This document shows positions 42,593-51,462 of a DNA stretch of 53,848 nucleotides, one piece after another. The translations under genes were made by a program, and so were the position numbers. Below the pieces are notes generated by a model. That model did no database searches and was not told the origin of the DNA. It was given only the letters and a program-made list of their open reading frames with translations. Source of the DNA: Clostridium gallinarum (GTDB lineage Bacteria; Bacillota; Clostridia; Clostridiales; Clostridiaceae); NCBI RefSeq assembly GCF_014836325.1, contig NZ_JACSQZ010000018.1, positions 1-53,848 of the forward strand, written 5' to 3'. Position 1 is the stretch's first letter; each line of letters opens with the position of its first letter.

Positions 42593-42807
42593 TATATTAA
42601 AATTATCACTATATTTTATTTATGTCAACAGTTTTAGAAAATGTTTTCATATTTTATTTATATTTTTCTGAATTTAATGAATAATTAAATTTAAACACGA
42701 AAACTTTTATATTAATTTCATTATTTGTAAAATATTTCTTAGACTTAATCCCCTAAATTAATATAAAAAAAATAACCACCTTTTAAAATGGTTATTTTAA
42801 AATTAGT

Positions 42808-43821
42808 TTATTTTCCAATTGTTGATTTTCTCTTTACAACTTCTAAATCTAACTTAATTTTTTCTTTAAATATATCTTCTTCATTCTTTATTTTTTTTAC
42901 TAATAACTCTACGGCATACTTTCCTAAGTTATACATAGGTTGTGCTATTGAAGATATTTCTAAATAATTTATATTAGATTCAAGCCCATCATAGCCTATA
43001 AGTTTTACATCACTATAAATATTGTATCCTAAATCATTTAATGCTTTATAACAACCAATAGCTAAAATATCATTTCCTGCAAATATCCCATCTATTTCTC
43101 TTTTTTCTTCAAATAATTTTTTAGTTGCTTCATATCCACCCTTTAATGATACATCAGTAGTTTTTATTAGTTGTGGATTATATATATCATTTTCCTTCAA
43201 TACTTTTTCAAAACCTTCCAGTCTTTCTTGAAATGATTCAATATACATAGAGCCTGTTATATGAGCAATTTTCTTACATCCACATTCTATTAAATGTTTA
43301 GCTGCAAGCTCTCCTCCAAATACATCATCTACCTTTATTGAAGGAATATTAAATTTGTCGTACTTTCTATCTAGTACCACTACAGGTATATTTTTTTCCA
43401 TAATTGCTATTAAATCTTCAGGCTTTGCAGTATATGAAGCAATGATTATTCCATCTACTTGCTTACTTATAAGCATTTCATAGTATTGATTTTCTTTTTC
43501 TCTATTATTATCAGAATTGCAAAGAATTAAATTAAAACCAAGTTTATTAGCTGTATCTTCTGCCGCTCTAGCAATTTCCGGAAAGAACGGATTTAAAATA
43601 TTGGGTATAATAAGTCCTATTGTGTTAGACTTTTTACCAGCTAATCTTCTAGCAACATCATTAGGAGTATAATTTAACATCTTCATTGCATTAAGAATAG
43701 CTTCTTCCGTTTCCTTACTTACATATCCCTTTTTATTAATTACTCTAGACACAGTTGCAACTGAAACTCCAGCTAACTTACTTACATCTCTTATTGTAGC
43801 TATCCTAATCCCTCCCTTCAA
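42808..43821 (-). CDS. LacI-family transcriptional regulator (RbsR-like)
   Basis: 337-aa repressor. The helix-turn-helix and hinge (ATIRDVSKLAGVSVATVSRV... to ARRLAGKKS) are intact, followed by a periplasmic-binding-like effector domain with TIGLIIPNILNPFFPE. It probably controls the ribonucleoside operon at 42583. The start is unusual: TTG 43821 is the only recognised start codon, yet the strong GGGAGGG lies inside it and points, at 6-nt spacing, to an ATA codon (43803-43801) where ATG would be expected just before ATIRDVSK. Confidence 0.9.
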   Translation of the reverse strand: MKGGIRIATIRDVSKLAGVSVATVSRVINKKGYVSKETEEAILNAMKMLNYTPNDVARRLAGKKSNTIGLIIPNILNPFFPEIARAAEDTANKLGFNLILCNSDNNREKENQYYEMLISKQVDGIIIASYTAKPEDLIAIMEKNIPVVVLDRKYDKFNIPSIKVDDVFGGELAAKHLIECGCKKIAHITGSMYIESFQERLEGFEKVLKENDIYNPQLIKTTDVSLKGGYEATKKLFEEKREIDGIFAGNDILAIGCYKALNDLGYNIYSDVKLIGYDGLESNINYLEISSIAQPMYNLGKYAVELLVKKIKNEEDIFKEKIKLDLEVVKRKSTIGK

Positions 43822-43899
43822 TATTATTGCACTTTCATAGATTATAGCATAATTATAACCTAACTAAAAATGTATTTGTATTATATAAAAGCAGTAAAA

Positions 43900-43946
43900 T
43901 AGGTGGAAATCTCCAAAGTAAATTCACTTCAATAAATTTCTACCTA
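43900..43946 (-). terminator. Hairpin after the Na/Pi cotransporter gene
   Basis: Arms 43900-43910 and 43936-43946 pair over 11 positions with one G-U. Loop of 25 nt, no clear T-run. Confidence 0.45.
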
Positions 43947-43960
43947 CATTTCACTAAACT

Positions 43961-45565
43961 CTAATCTTTTTTCCCAGCTCGTCCAATGTTGTTAGCATGA
44001 TCTCCTATTCTTTCTAGATTACTTATTAAATCTAAGAATATAACACTTGATGCTGCTGAACACTTCTTTTCATTTAATCTTTTTATATTATTTTCTCTAA
44101 AAGTCTTTTCTAAATTATCTATTTCTTCTTCTATTACTTCTATTTCCTTAGGAATTACTCCACTTTTCTTGCTATAATTATCAATTGAAACTTCCATTGC
44201 CTTAATGGTTTTTTCATACATCATTTTTAACTCTTCCTTAGCACTATCTCCAAGATGAACACCTTTATTCATTTTTTCAACTGCTAGGTCAGCAATATTT
44301 TCAGCATGATCTCCTATTCTTTCAATATCATTTATTACATGATATGTAGAACTAAATAATTTAATATCAGCTTCTGGTAATTCTAATTGAGATAATTCAA
44401 CTAAATAATCCGTTATATCTTTTTCTAACGCATTTATAATCTTCTCATTTTTATATACTTTTTCTACTGCTTCACCATTATTGTCATTAAATGCTTCCAT
44501 TGCTAGAATTAAGTTCTTCTTAGCCTTTTCTGCCATTCTTAATGTTTCCTTTAATACTTGTCCATTAGCTACTACTGGAGTTTCTAATAAATTCTTATCT
44601 AAATATATAGCGCCTTCTTTTTCTATTTCAGAATCTCCTGGAAGTATTAAATTTACTAACTTAACCAAATAGCCTGATAATGGTAATAGTATAATAGTTA
44701 CAGTTAAATTAAATATAGTATGTGCATTTGCTACTTGTCTTGCTACACTTGGATCTGTAGACTGCACTAATTTTATAAATGGAGTTATAAATGGGAAGAA
44801 AATTATCGCTCCAATTGTATTAAAGAATAAATGTATTAAAGCTGCCTTTTTAGCAGTTCTATTAGCTCCTAAAGATGCTAATATAGCTGTAACACACGTT
44901 CCAATATTACATCCTAATATTACTGGGAATGCTAAGTACATATCTATTGAACCTGTTGTTGCTAAAGCTACTAATATACCAGTTGTTGCTGATGAACTTT
45001 GTACAACAGCAGTCATTCCAAGACCCGCTAGTAAACCTAATATACTATTGTCTGCTACTATAATAACAAACTCCTTAAACCAACTTGCTTCTGCTATAGG
45101 TTTCATAGCTGTTGACATTGCACTCATTCCTAAAAATAAAATCCCAAAGCCTAATGCAATACTTGCTATATCTCTAACTTTCTTTTTCTTTGCTACAAGT
45201 AATATTATAGCTCCTACCCCTATAAATATTGGAGCAATAGCATCTAAATTAAATGATACCATTTGGGCAGTTATGGTTGTCCCAATATTAGCCCCCATTA
45301 TTACTCCTGCAGCTTGTATTAATGACATTAATCCAGCATTTACAAAACTAACTACCATTACTGTTGTAGCACTAGAGCTTTGAATTATAGCTGTAACCGC
45401 TGCACCTACTAAAACTGCTATGTATTTGTTACTAGTTAATTTTTCAAGTATTGTTTTTAATCCTTCTCCTGCGGCATTTTCTAATCCATCACCCATTAGC
45501 TTCATGCCGTATAAAAACATACCTAGTCCACCTATTAGACCGCTTAAAATAGAAAAACTATCCAT
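43961..45565 (-). CDS. Na/Pi cotransporter family protein with PhoU-like tail
   Basis: 534-aa membrane protein. Two inverted Na/Pi_cotrans repeats each carry the QSSSATT signature (AIIQSSSATTVMVVSF near 60 and AVVQSSSATTGILVAL near 180). The C-terminal 200 residues form a PhoU-type helical domain with two ERIGDHAxNI motifs. It imports inorganic phosphate with sodium, or exports it as in YjbB. PhoP-box-like repeats upstream suggest phosphate control. ATG 45565 follows AAGGAG. Confidence 0.92.
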   Translation of the reverse strand: MDSFSILSGLIGGLGMFLYGMKLMGDGLENAAGEGLKTILEKLTSNKYIAVLVGAAVTAIIQSSSATTVMVVSFVNAGLMSLIQAAGVIMGANIGTTITAQMVSFNLDAIAPIFIGVGAIILLVAKKKKVRDIASIALGFGILFLGMSAMSTAMKPIAEASWFKEFVIIVADNSILGLLAGLGMTAVVQSSSATTGILVALATTGSIDMYLAFPVILGCNIGTCVTAILASLGANRTAKKAALIHLFFNTIGAIIFFPFITPFIKLVQSTDPSVARQVANAHTIFNLTVTIILLPLSGYLVKLVNLILPGDSEIEKEGAIYLDKNLLETPVVANGQVLKETLRMAEKAKKNLILAMEAFNDNNGEAVEKVYKNEKIINALEKDITDYLVELSQLELPEADIKLFSSTYHVINDIERIGDHAENIADLAVEKMNKGVHLGDSAKEELKMMYEKTIKAMEVSIDNYSKKSGVIPKEIEVIEEEIDNLEKTFRENNIKRLNEKKCSAASSVIFLDLISNLERIGDHANNIGRAGKKD

Positions 45566-45609
45566 TAAATATTTCTCCTTTTAATTTAATACTTTTTATT
45601 AAATTTTAA

Positions 45610-45649
45610 TTAACATTTAGTTAACAAATTTAATATACAACTATTAACA
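45610..45649. promoter_or_regulatory. PhoP-box-like direct repeats
   Basis: TTAACA occurs at 45610-45615, 45621-45626 and 45644-45649, close to the 11-bp period of PhoP boxes (one weak register, AATATA, between). They lie 45-84 nt upstream of the phosphate transporter start. The match is by pattern only. Confidence 0.45.
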
Positions 45650-45744
45650 TGAATTGTAAATATTATTTTTTTGCAATTATTTAAATGGATTTCCTAATCT
45701 TAATATTTTATTTATTTTTTTGACACAATTCTGTCATATTGCTA

Positions 45745-45760
45745 AGTTATCATGATAACT
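45745..45760. repeat. 16-bp palindrome AGTTATCATGATAACT
   Basis: Perfect palindrome 19 nt after a plus-strand TTGACA (45720-45725), upstream of a plus-oriented terminator. Possible operator. Confidence 0.6.
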
Positions 45761-45808
45761 GTAAAGTAGTTAAAGCATTATTATTTACCCCTAAAACCAT
45801 CTAATGGT

Positions 45809-45851
45809 CCCTAGATTAAATTTTCCCCAAAATGTTTAATCTAGGGTTTTT
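45809..45851 (+). terminator. Plus-oriented terminator without a plus-strand gene
   Basis: 12-bp arms CCCTAGATTAAA and TTTAATCTAGGG, then five T residues on the plus strand. Both flanking genes run leftward, so an unannotated rightward transcript must end here, or the hairpin acts for metG2 in reverse without a T-run. Confidence 0.7.
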
Positions 45852-45862
45852 CCTTTTTACAT

Positions 45863-47452
45863 CTAATTCTTTTCTTCTTTTAATCTTTTCACTTCATCAA
45901 TAGCTTTCTTTCTATCAATTCTATCAAATAGAACATCTATATCTGAAATCGTACCAGAGTTTTTTTCTGTATAACTCCATATTGGTTCTTTTATATCTAG
46001 TGAAATACGTATTTTCTCACATGTCTTCGGCATAAAAGGTTCTAATAAATTTGATATATTTACAACTAGTTGTAATGCCTCATAAAGACTTATATCTCCA
46101 TTTTCATAGTCCTTATTAGCTTGTCTAACAAAATCTAAAATACTTAAAAGGGCACTTTTGAATTTTCCTTCTTCTATATAATCCCCAACATCAAAGTATA
46201 AATCAAATATTTGGTTTTTAAATTCTTTTGATATTGTTCCATTTGGAACTATAGAATTACTCTTATTATTTATATCTCCTATAACTTTATTTATAAAATC
46301 GCCAATATTACTAGCTAGATCTCTATTAATTACGTTTATAAAATCTCTCCAAGTAAAGTCTGTATCTTTATTTTCTGGAGAATTTATAGATAAATAGTAT
46401 CTAAATTCATCTACATTATAATTTTCAACTATATAATCAGCCCATATTGCCCAGTTCTTAACTGATGAAAAGTTTTTTCCTTCTAACTTTAAATATTCAC
46501 TTGATATAACTCTTAAATTAGGATTTTTTATTCCAAGTCCTGCTAAGATTGCAGGGAATATTACAGTATGGAAAGGAATATTGTCTTTTCCATGAACAAA
46601 GTAAACTCTAGAATCTTCCCCTTGCCAATACTCTCTCCAATCTATATCTGTTCCTTCTAAAACCTTCATACTTGCTGTTAAATATCCCATAACAGCTTCT
46701 ATCCAAACATATATTTTTTTATCTTCATATCCATCCAAAGGAACATCTACACCCCAATTAAAATCTCTAGTAACAGCTTTATCTCTTAATCCTTCATCTA
46801 AATATCTTTTAACTATCTTTTGAGCATTTTCTCTCCAACCCTTTTGTCTAATTAAAAGCCTTCTAACATCTTTTTCAAATTTAGAAAGAGAGAAAAATAA
46901 ATGCTTTGTTTGTTTTACTATGGTTTCATTGCCACAAAGCTTACATCTCTTATCTAAAAGATCCTCATACTCTACTATTTCAGAACAATTTTCACATTGC
47001 TCCTCTAAAACTATTTCTCCACAATGAGGACATTTCCCCTCTACATATCTATCCGATAAAAACTCATTACAAGCTTCGCAATAGGTTTGCTCTATTTCCT
47101 TTTCGTAAATATATCCCTTATTATATAAATCAAGAATAAATTCCTTTACCTTATTCTCATGATAATCAGAATGTGTTTTCTCAAATACATCAAAGGAAAA
47201 TCCAAGACTACTAAAACACTTTTTAAATTCATCATGATATTTATTAGCTGCCTCTAAAGGAGTTATTCCCTCCTCCTTAGCCTTCATAGTTACAGGAGTA
47301 CCATGACAGTCAGTACCAGATAAAAATATAACATCATCCCCCATAAGCCTATGATACCTCGCAATTATATCCCCTGGTAGCCAAACAGCTATTCTTCCTA
47401 AATGCAATGGACCATTTGCATAAGGCCATGCATTTCCAACTATAATATTCAT
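45863..47452 (-). CDS. Second methionyl-tRNA synthetase (two zinc knuckles)
   Basis: 529-aa class I synthetase of the MetRS family. The HIGH motif reads PYANGPLHLGRI and KMSKS is replaced by GKNFSSVKNW. Two CxxC...CxxC zinc knuckles (CEAC...CPHC and CENC...CKLC) make it the four-Cys-pair type. It lacks the C-terminal Trbp111-like tRNA-binding domain. This type matches the MetRS2 group found in some streptococci and bacilli beside or in place of the main enzyme. ATG 47452 is separated from the upstream metG by a palindromic repeat. Its role next to a normal metG is unknown. Confidence 0.88.
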   Translation of the reverse strand: MNIIVGNAWPYANGPLHLGRIAVWLPGDIIARYHRLMGDDVIFLSGTDCHGTPVTMKAKEEGITPLEAANKYHDEFKKCFSSLGFSFDVFEKTHSDYHENKVKEFILDLYNKGYIYEKEIEQTYCEACNEFLSDRYVEGKCPHCGEIVLEEQCENCSEIVEYEDLLDKRCKLCGNETIVKQTKHLFFSLSKFEKDVRRLLIRQKGWRENAQKIVKRYLDEGLRDKAVTRDFNWGVDVPLDGYEDKKIYVWIEAVMGYLTASMKVLEGTDIDWREYWQGEDSRVYFVHGKDNIPFHTVIFPAILAGLGIKNPNLRVISSEYLKLEGKNFSSVKNWAIWADYIVENYNVDEFRYYLSINSPENKDTDFTWRDFINVINRDLASNIGDFINKVIGDINNKSNSIVPNGTISKEFKNQIFDLYFDVGDYIEEGKFKSALLSILDFVRQANKDYENGDISLYEALQLVVNISNLLEPFMPKTCEKIRISLDIKEPIWSYTEKNSGTISDIDVLFDRIDRKKAIDEVKRLKEEKN

Positions 47453-47470
47453 AAAAAACCCCCTTGTTTG

Positions 47471-47604
47471 AATTAAGAATGTAAAATTAAAAATGTAGAA
47501 TTAAGGAGAAAACTCAGCTTAAGCTGAGTTTTGTATTTTTATAATTTAGCTGGCGCTAAATTATTCCCTCAATTTTACATTCTTCATTCTTAATTTTTAA
47601 TTTA
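47471..47604. repeat. Palindromic repeat element, copy 1
   Basis: About 134 bp between the two metG genes. Outer arms AAGAATGTAAAATT (47475-47488) and its exact complement (47571-47584) enclose a 24-bp perfect palindrome (47509-47532) and a second hairpin (ATAATTTAGC-TGGC-GCTAAATTAT, 47541-47564). The right end touches the metG stop codon. It shares TCAGCTTA-type core and AAAATGTAGAATTAAG with copy 2 at 51463. Confidence 0.75.
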
Positions 47605-49545
47605 TCTTACACTGCTTCCTGTTGGTAGCTCTCCTGGATTTACTAGTTTTAATAAGCTATCATCATCTGTAGCTGCTGCTAGTATCATTCCTTGTGATAA
47701 TTCCCCTCTTAGTGTTACTGGTTTTAAGTTTGCTACTAATACTACGTATTTACCAACTAATTCTTCTGGTTTATAGTATTGAGCTATTCCTGAAACCACT
47801 TGTCTTTCTTCTCCATTTAAATCTACTTTTAGCTTTAGTAACTTTTTAGCTTTCTTTATTGGTTCACAAGCTAATACTTTTACTACTCTTAAGTCTATTT
47901 TTTCGAAGTCTTCTATAGTAATTTCTTCTTTTATTGGAGTTATTTCTCTCTTTTCATCCTTTTTATTAGCTGCTAATTGTGCTTCTCTTAAAGCTTCTAA
48001 TTCTGCTAACTTTTTATCTACATCTATTCTTGGGAATAGAGCTTCTCCCTTTTGAACCTTAGTTCCAACTACTGTTCCATCAAAGCTATTTAATGATTCA
48101 AATGTAATATTTCTTGCATTTATTTGTTCATTTATCTTCTTGCTTGTATCTGGTAAGAATGCTGATAATAATACTGAAGAGAATCTTAAGCTTTCAACTA
48201 AGTTATATAAAACTGTTCCTAGTCTTTCTTTCTTTTCTTCATCCTTAGCTAATATCCAAGGTGTAGTTTCATCTATATACTTATTTGCTCTTCCAATTAA
48301 ATCAAATATATATTCTAAAGCTTCTGGTATTCTAAGCTTATCTATTGCTGCATTTACCTTCTTAGGAGTTTCTAAAGCTAAGTTTATTAATTCATCATCT
48401 ATAGCTTCTTTAACATTATTGTTTGGAATTACTCCATCAAAATATTTTTCTATCATAGCTACAGTTCTAGATAATAAGTTTCCTAAGTCATTGCAAAGAT
48501 CTGAATTTATTTTCTTTATAAATATTTCATTATTAAATAATCCATCTGCTCCAAATGGAATTTCTCTTAATAAGTAGTATCTAACAGCATCTACTCCAAA
48601 GTTTTCAACTAAAGCAACTGGGTCAACTACATTTCCCTTAGATTTAGACATCTTTCCTCCATCAACAAGTAACCATCCATGTCCGAATACTTGCTTTGGT
48701 AATGGTAAATCTAAAGCCATTAACATAATTGGCCAATAAATAGTATGGAATCTTAATATATCTTTACCAATTAGGTGAACATCTGCTGGCCAGAATTTTT
48801 CATAAAGCTCTTTATTGTCACTTCCATATCCTAAAGCTGTTATATAGTTTGAAAGAGCATCTATCCAAACATAAACAACGTGTCCTTCATCAAAAGTAAC
48901 TGGAACTCCCCAATTAAAGCTTGTTCTTGAAACGCAAAGATCTTGTAATCCTGGTTTTAAGAAGTTATTAACCATTTCATTCTTTCTTGATTCTGGTTGA
49001 ATAAAATCTGGATGAGCTTCTATATAATCCATTAATTTATCAGCATATTTACTCATCTTAAAGAAATAAGCTTCTTCTTTTGATTTTTCTACTGGTCTTC
49101 CACAATCAGGACAGTTTCCATTAACTAGTTGAGTTTCAGTCCAGAAGGATTCACATGGTGTACAATATAATCCTTCATATGATGACTTATATATATCTCC
49201 ATTATCATATAATTTCTTAAATATATCTTGAACAGCTTTTATGTGATAATCATCAGTAGTTCTTATAAATTTATCATAGCTAATATTCATTAACTGCCAT
49301 AAATCCTTAATTCCTGCTACTATTTCATCTACATGCTCCTTAGGTGTTATACCTTTTTCTTCTGCTATTCTTTGAATCTTTTGTCCATGCTCATCTGTTC
49401 CTGTTAAGAACATTACATCATATCCAGTTAATCTCTTATATCTAGCAAGAGCATCTGCTGCTACTGTAGTATAAGTATTTCCAATATGAAGTTTAGTTGA
49501 TGGATAATAAATTGGTGTAGTAATATAATATGTCTTTTTACACAT
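47602..49545 (-). CDS. metG: Methionyl-tRNA synthetase (main enzyme)
   Basis: 647-aa class I synthetase charging tRNA-Met. HIGH motif KLHIGNTY, one zinc knuckle (CTPC...CPDC), KMSKS intact as GGKMSKSKGN, and a C-terminal tRNA-binding OB domain (last 110 residues, with IDLRVVKVLACEPIKKAKKL). ATG 49545 is preceded by AGGAGG. A Met T-box controls it. It should be the essential copy. Confidence 0.97.
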   Translation of the reverse strand: MCKKTYYITTPIYYPSTKLHIGNTYTTVAADALARYKRLTGYDVMFLTGTDEHGQKIQRIAEEKGITPKEHVDEIVAGIKDLWQLMNISYDKFIRTTDDYHIKAVQDIFKKLYDNGDIYKSSYEGLYCTPCESFWTETQLVNGNCPDCGRPVEKSKEEAYFFKMSKYADKLMDYIEAHPDFIQPESRKNEMVNNFLKPGLQDLCVSRTSFNWGVPVTFDEGHVVYVWIDALSNYITALGYGSDNKELYEKFWPADVHLIGKDILRFHTIYWPIMLMALDLPLPKQVFGHGWLLVDGGKMSKSKGNVVDPVALVENFGVDAVRYYLLREIPFGADGLFNNEIFIKKINSDLCNDLGNLLSRTVAMIEKYFDGVIPNNNVKEAIDDELINLALETPKKVNAAIDKLRIPEALEYIFDLIGRANKYIDETTPWILAKDEEKKERLGTVLYNLVESLRFSSVLLSAFLPDTSKKINEQINARNITFESLNSFDGTVVGTKVQKGEALFPRIDVDKKLAELEALREAQLAANKKDEKREITPIKEEITIEDFEKIDLRVVKVLACEPIKKAKKLLKLKVDLNGEERQVVSGIAQYYKPEELVGKYVVLVANLKPVTLRGELSQGMILAAATDDDSLLKLVNPGELPTGSSVR

Positions 49546-49601
49546 ACCATTTTCCTCCTAACAATAATTACTTAATTTAATAAAAAATACTCATAAATAA
49601 T

Positions 49602-49864
49602 AAAAAAGTCTCTACATAGATTATTAAAACCTACATAGAGACGCATTATACGTGTTACCACTCTAATTCATATTTATTTCGCAATAAATACCTCAACAGG
49701 TGACCATTATCACCTTGCAATATAACGGTTGCTCCCGTATTTCCCTAGCAATTAAGCTCAGAAAACATGCTCCAAGGCCATCTTCATAAAGTTTTATGCC
49801 ACTAGCTTTCACCTACCCTAGTTCTCTTTAGACATTCTCTCTTTACTACTCTTCTTTTCATAGC
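49602..49864 (-). promoter_or_regulatory. T-box riboswitch (Met specifier) controlling metG
   Basis: On the minus strand the T-box bulge AGAGTGGTAACACG (49664-49651) is followed by a terminator with 12-bp arms GTCTCTATGTAG/CTATGTAGAGAC and six T residues (49607-49602). Stem I begins near 49864 (GAAGAGTAG). The specifier is ATG (49768-49766) followed by TTTTCTGAG, aligned with the AAC of the asnS leader. Confidence 0.93.
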
Positions 49865-49885
49865 ATTTATTTTATTATTACTCTT

Positions 49886-49914
49886 ATGATATGCTATATT
49901 AAAATTACTGTCAA
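49886..49914 (-). promoter_or_regulatory. metG promoter
   Basis: TTGACA (49914-49909), 17-nt spacer, TATCAT (49891-49886) on the minus strand, just before the T-box leader. Confidence 0.9.
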
Positions 49915-49931
49915 TTACTTTTAATTTATAG

Positions 49932-50270
49932 TTATTTATTAAATTTCTTTTTAATAAGCCTATCTATCATCATTCTTGAGAAAACAACCATAAATAAACT
50001 GAATAATAGAATAAAGGTTAATACACCTTCACCAAACATAAACAATAGTAAAGTATTTACTATAAATAATAAAGTCCCTATAGAGCCAAAAATTTTAGCA
50101 GCTACTTTATTTGAGTATTCCCAAGCTAACTTATTCTTAATTGCATATTGATTTTTATATCCAAACTTATTTTCATCAAATTTTGTTGAGTTAGACTCAT
50201 ATAATCCCCCAAATATAAATAAACCTATTGGTATAATTTCAATAATTAATAAATAAAACCAAAAATTCAT
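49932..50270 (-). CDS. SdpI-family small membrane protein
   Basis: 112-aa protein from ATG 50270 with GAAGG upstream (a longer frame begins 39 nt earlier without a ribosome binding site). Three membrane segments flank the family motif NKFGYKNQYAIKNKLAWEYSNK, which resembles the GYRT...NxxTWxxAxK signature of SdpI/YhfL proteins. SdpI gives immunity to the Bacillus SdpC toxin, but stand-alone members are common and no toxin gene is near. Confidence 0.7.
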   Translation of the reverse strand: MNFWFYLLIIEIIPIGLFIFGGLYESNSTKFDENKFGYKNQYAIKNKLAWEYSNKVAAKIFGSIGTLLFIVNTLLLFMFGEGVLTFILLFSLFMVVFSRMMIDRLIKKKFNK

Positions 50271-50443
50271 ACTAACCTTCTTTCTAGAATATTCTCTAAG
50301 TATTATCAATTATAATTCTATAATAACTATTTATACTTTCGCAATAATATTTACATTCTTTTGTATTATTAACAAATATTTTGGTACTAATTTTTTTACA
50401 CCTTATATGCTATAATTATATTAAAACGATTGGGGTTGATACT

Positions 50444-50941
50444 GTGAAAACTTTCGAATTGCCTCATATAGGATCCAGAAATATTAAAACAGCTTTATCT
50501 GTTTTAGTATGTCTTATACTTTGGCCAAATTCTCTTTTTGCAGCAATTGCAGCTGTAATCTGTGTTCAAGACACTGTAGAAAATTCTGTTAACCTAGGTG
50601 TGAACAGATTGATTGGAACACTTCTTGGTGGTTTATTAGGAGTTATATTTCTATATATAGCTAATGGACTTAATTTGCACAAAGTTTTACCATTAGTAGT
50701 AGCCTTTGGCGTTTCATTAATTATATATATCTGTAATATAATAAAAAAACCTCACGCTTGTTCTATTTCATCTATTACATTAATGAGCATACTAGTATCT
50801 CAAAGCTATAATAATCCACTAAGCTATTCTTTGCAAAGAACAATTGAAACAGCTTTTGGGGTAATTGTTGCAATTTTAATAAATAAGTATATACATCCAC
50901 CTAAAGAGAATAATACTATCGATGAAACTAACAAAAAATAA
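50444..50941 (+). CDS. FUSC/aromatic acid exporter family membrane protein, copy 1
   Basis: 165-aa membrane protein from GTG 50444 with GGGG 9 nt upstream. About four helices; the opening GSRNIKTALSVLVCL and the later CVQDTVENSVNLGVNRLIGTLLGG match the DUF939/FUSC-like half of putative aromatic acid exporters, but no soluble C-terminal domain is present. It forms an operon with a paralogue 11 bp downstream; the pair may make one heteromeric channel. Confidence 0.82.
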   Translation: MKTFELPHIGSRNIKTALSVLVCLILWPNSLFAAIAAVICVQDTVENSVNLGVNRLIGTLLGGLLGVIFLYIANGLNLHKVLPLVVAFGVSLIIYICNIIKKPHACSISSITLMSILVSQSYNNPLSYSLQRTIETAFGVIVAILINKYIHPPKENNTIDETNKK

Positions 50942-50952
50942 GGAGTCATTAT

Positions 50953-51453
50953 ATGAATTTAAACTTTCCTAAAATTGGTTTAAGAACAATAAAAACTGCA
51001 CTTGCAGTATTTTTATGTCTATTACTTTTTCCAAGCGAACCTTTTTTCGCTTGCCTAACTGTTGTCTTTTGTGTTCAAGATACTGTATCCAATTCTATTA
51101 AGATGGCAATAAATAGAGGCTTAGGAACAGTTTTAGGTGCTACAACAGGACTTTTATTTCTAATAATATGTAGATTTTTAACCTATAATATTGAACCTTA
51201 CTTTATTAGAAAGCTTTTAGTATATTTAACTATTTCAATAGGAATCATAGTTGTTATTTATTCATGTAATTTAATAAATAAGCCTGGTGCTATAAATGTA
51301 TCTTGTATTGCATTTCTTGGAGTGACTACCGTTCATGCATTTACTGATCCAATTTACTATGCACTTAATAGAACTATAGAAACTCTTTTTGGGATATTTA
51401 TAGCTCTATTAATTAATAGATTTATAGCACCACCAAAACAAAAAAAGGCCTAA
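50953..51453 (+). CDS. FUSC/aromatic acid exporter family membrane protein, copy 2
   Basis: 166-aa paralogue of the preceding protein, with the same layout (GLRTIKTALAVFLCL, CVQDTVSNSIKMAINRGLGTVLG, RTIETLFGIFIALLINRFIAPP). ATG 50953 has AAGGAG upstream. A short terminator follows the stop. Identity between the two is clear by eye in the helices and low in the loops. Confidence 0.82.
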   Translation: MNLNFPKIGLRTIKTALAVFLCLLLFPSEPFFACLTVVFCVQDTVSNSIKMAINRGLGTVLGATTGLLFLIICRFLTYNIEPYFIRKLLVYLTISIGIIVVIYSCNLINKPGAINVSCIAFLGVTTVHAFTDPIYYALNRTIETLFGIFIALLINRFIAPPKQKKA

Positions 51454-51461
51454 GCCTTGTT
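51445..51461 (+). terminator. Short terminator after the FUSC pair
   Basis: 5-bp GC-containing stem AAGGC/GCCTT with a 4-nt loop and GTTT after. It overlaps the stop codon. Confidence 0.5.
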
Positions 51462-51462
51462 T

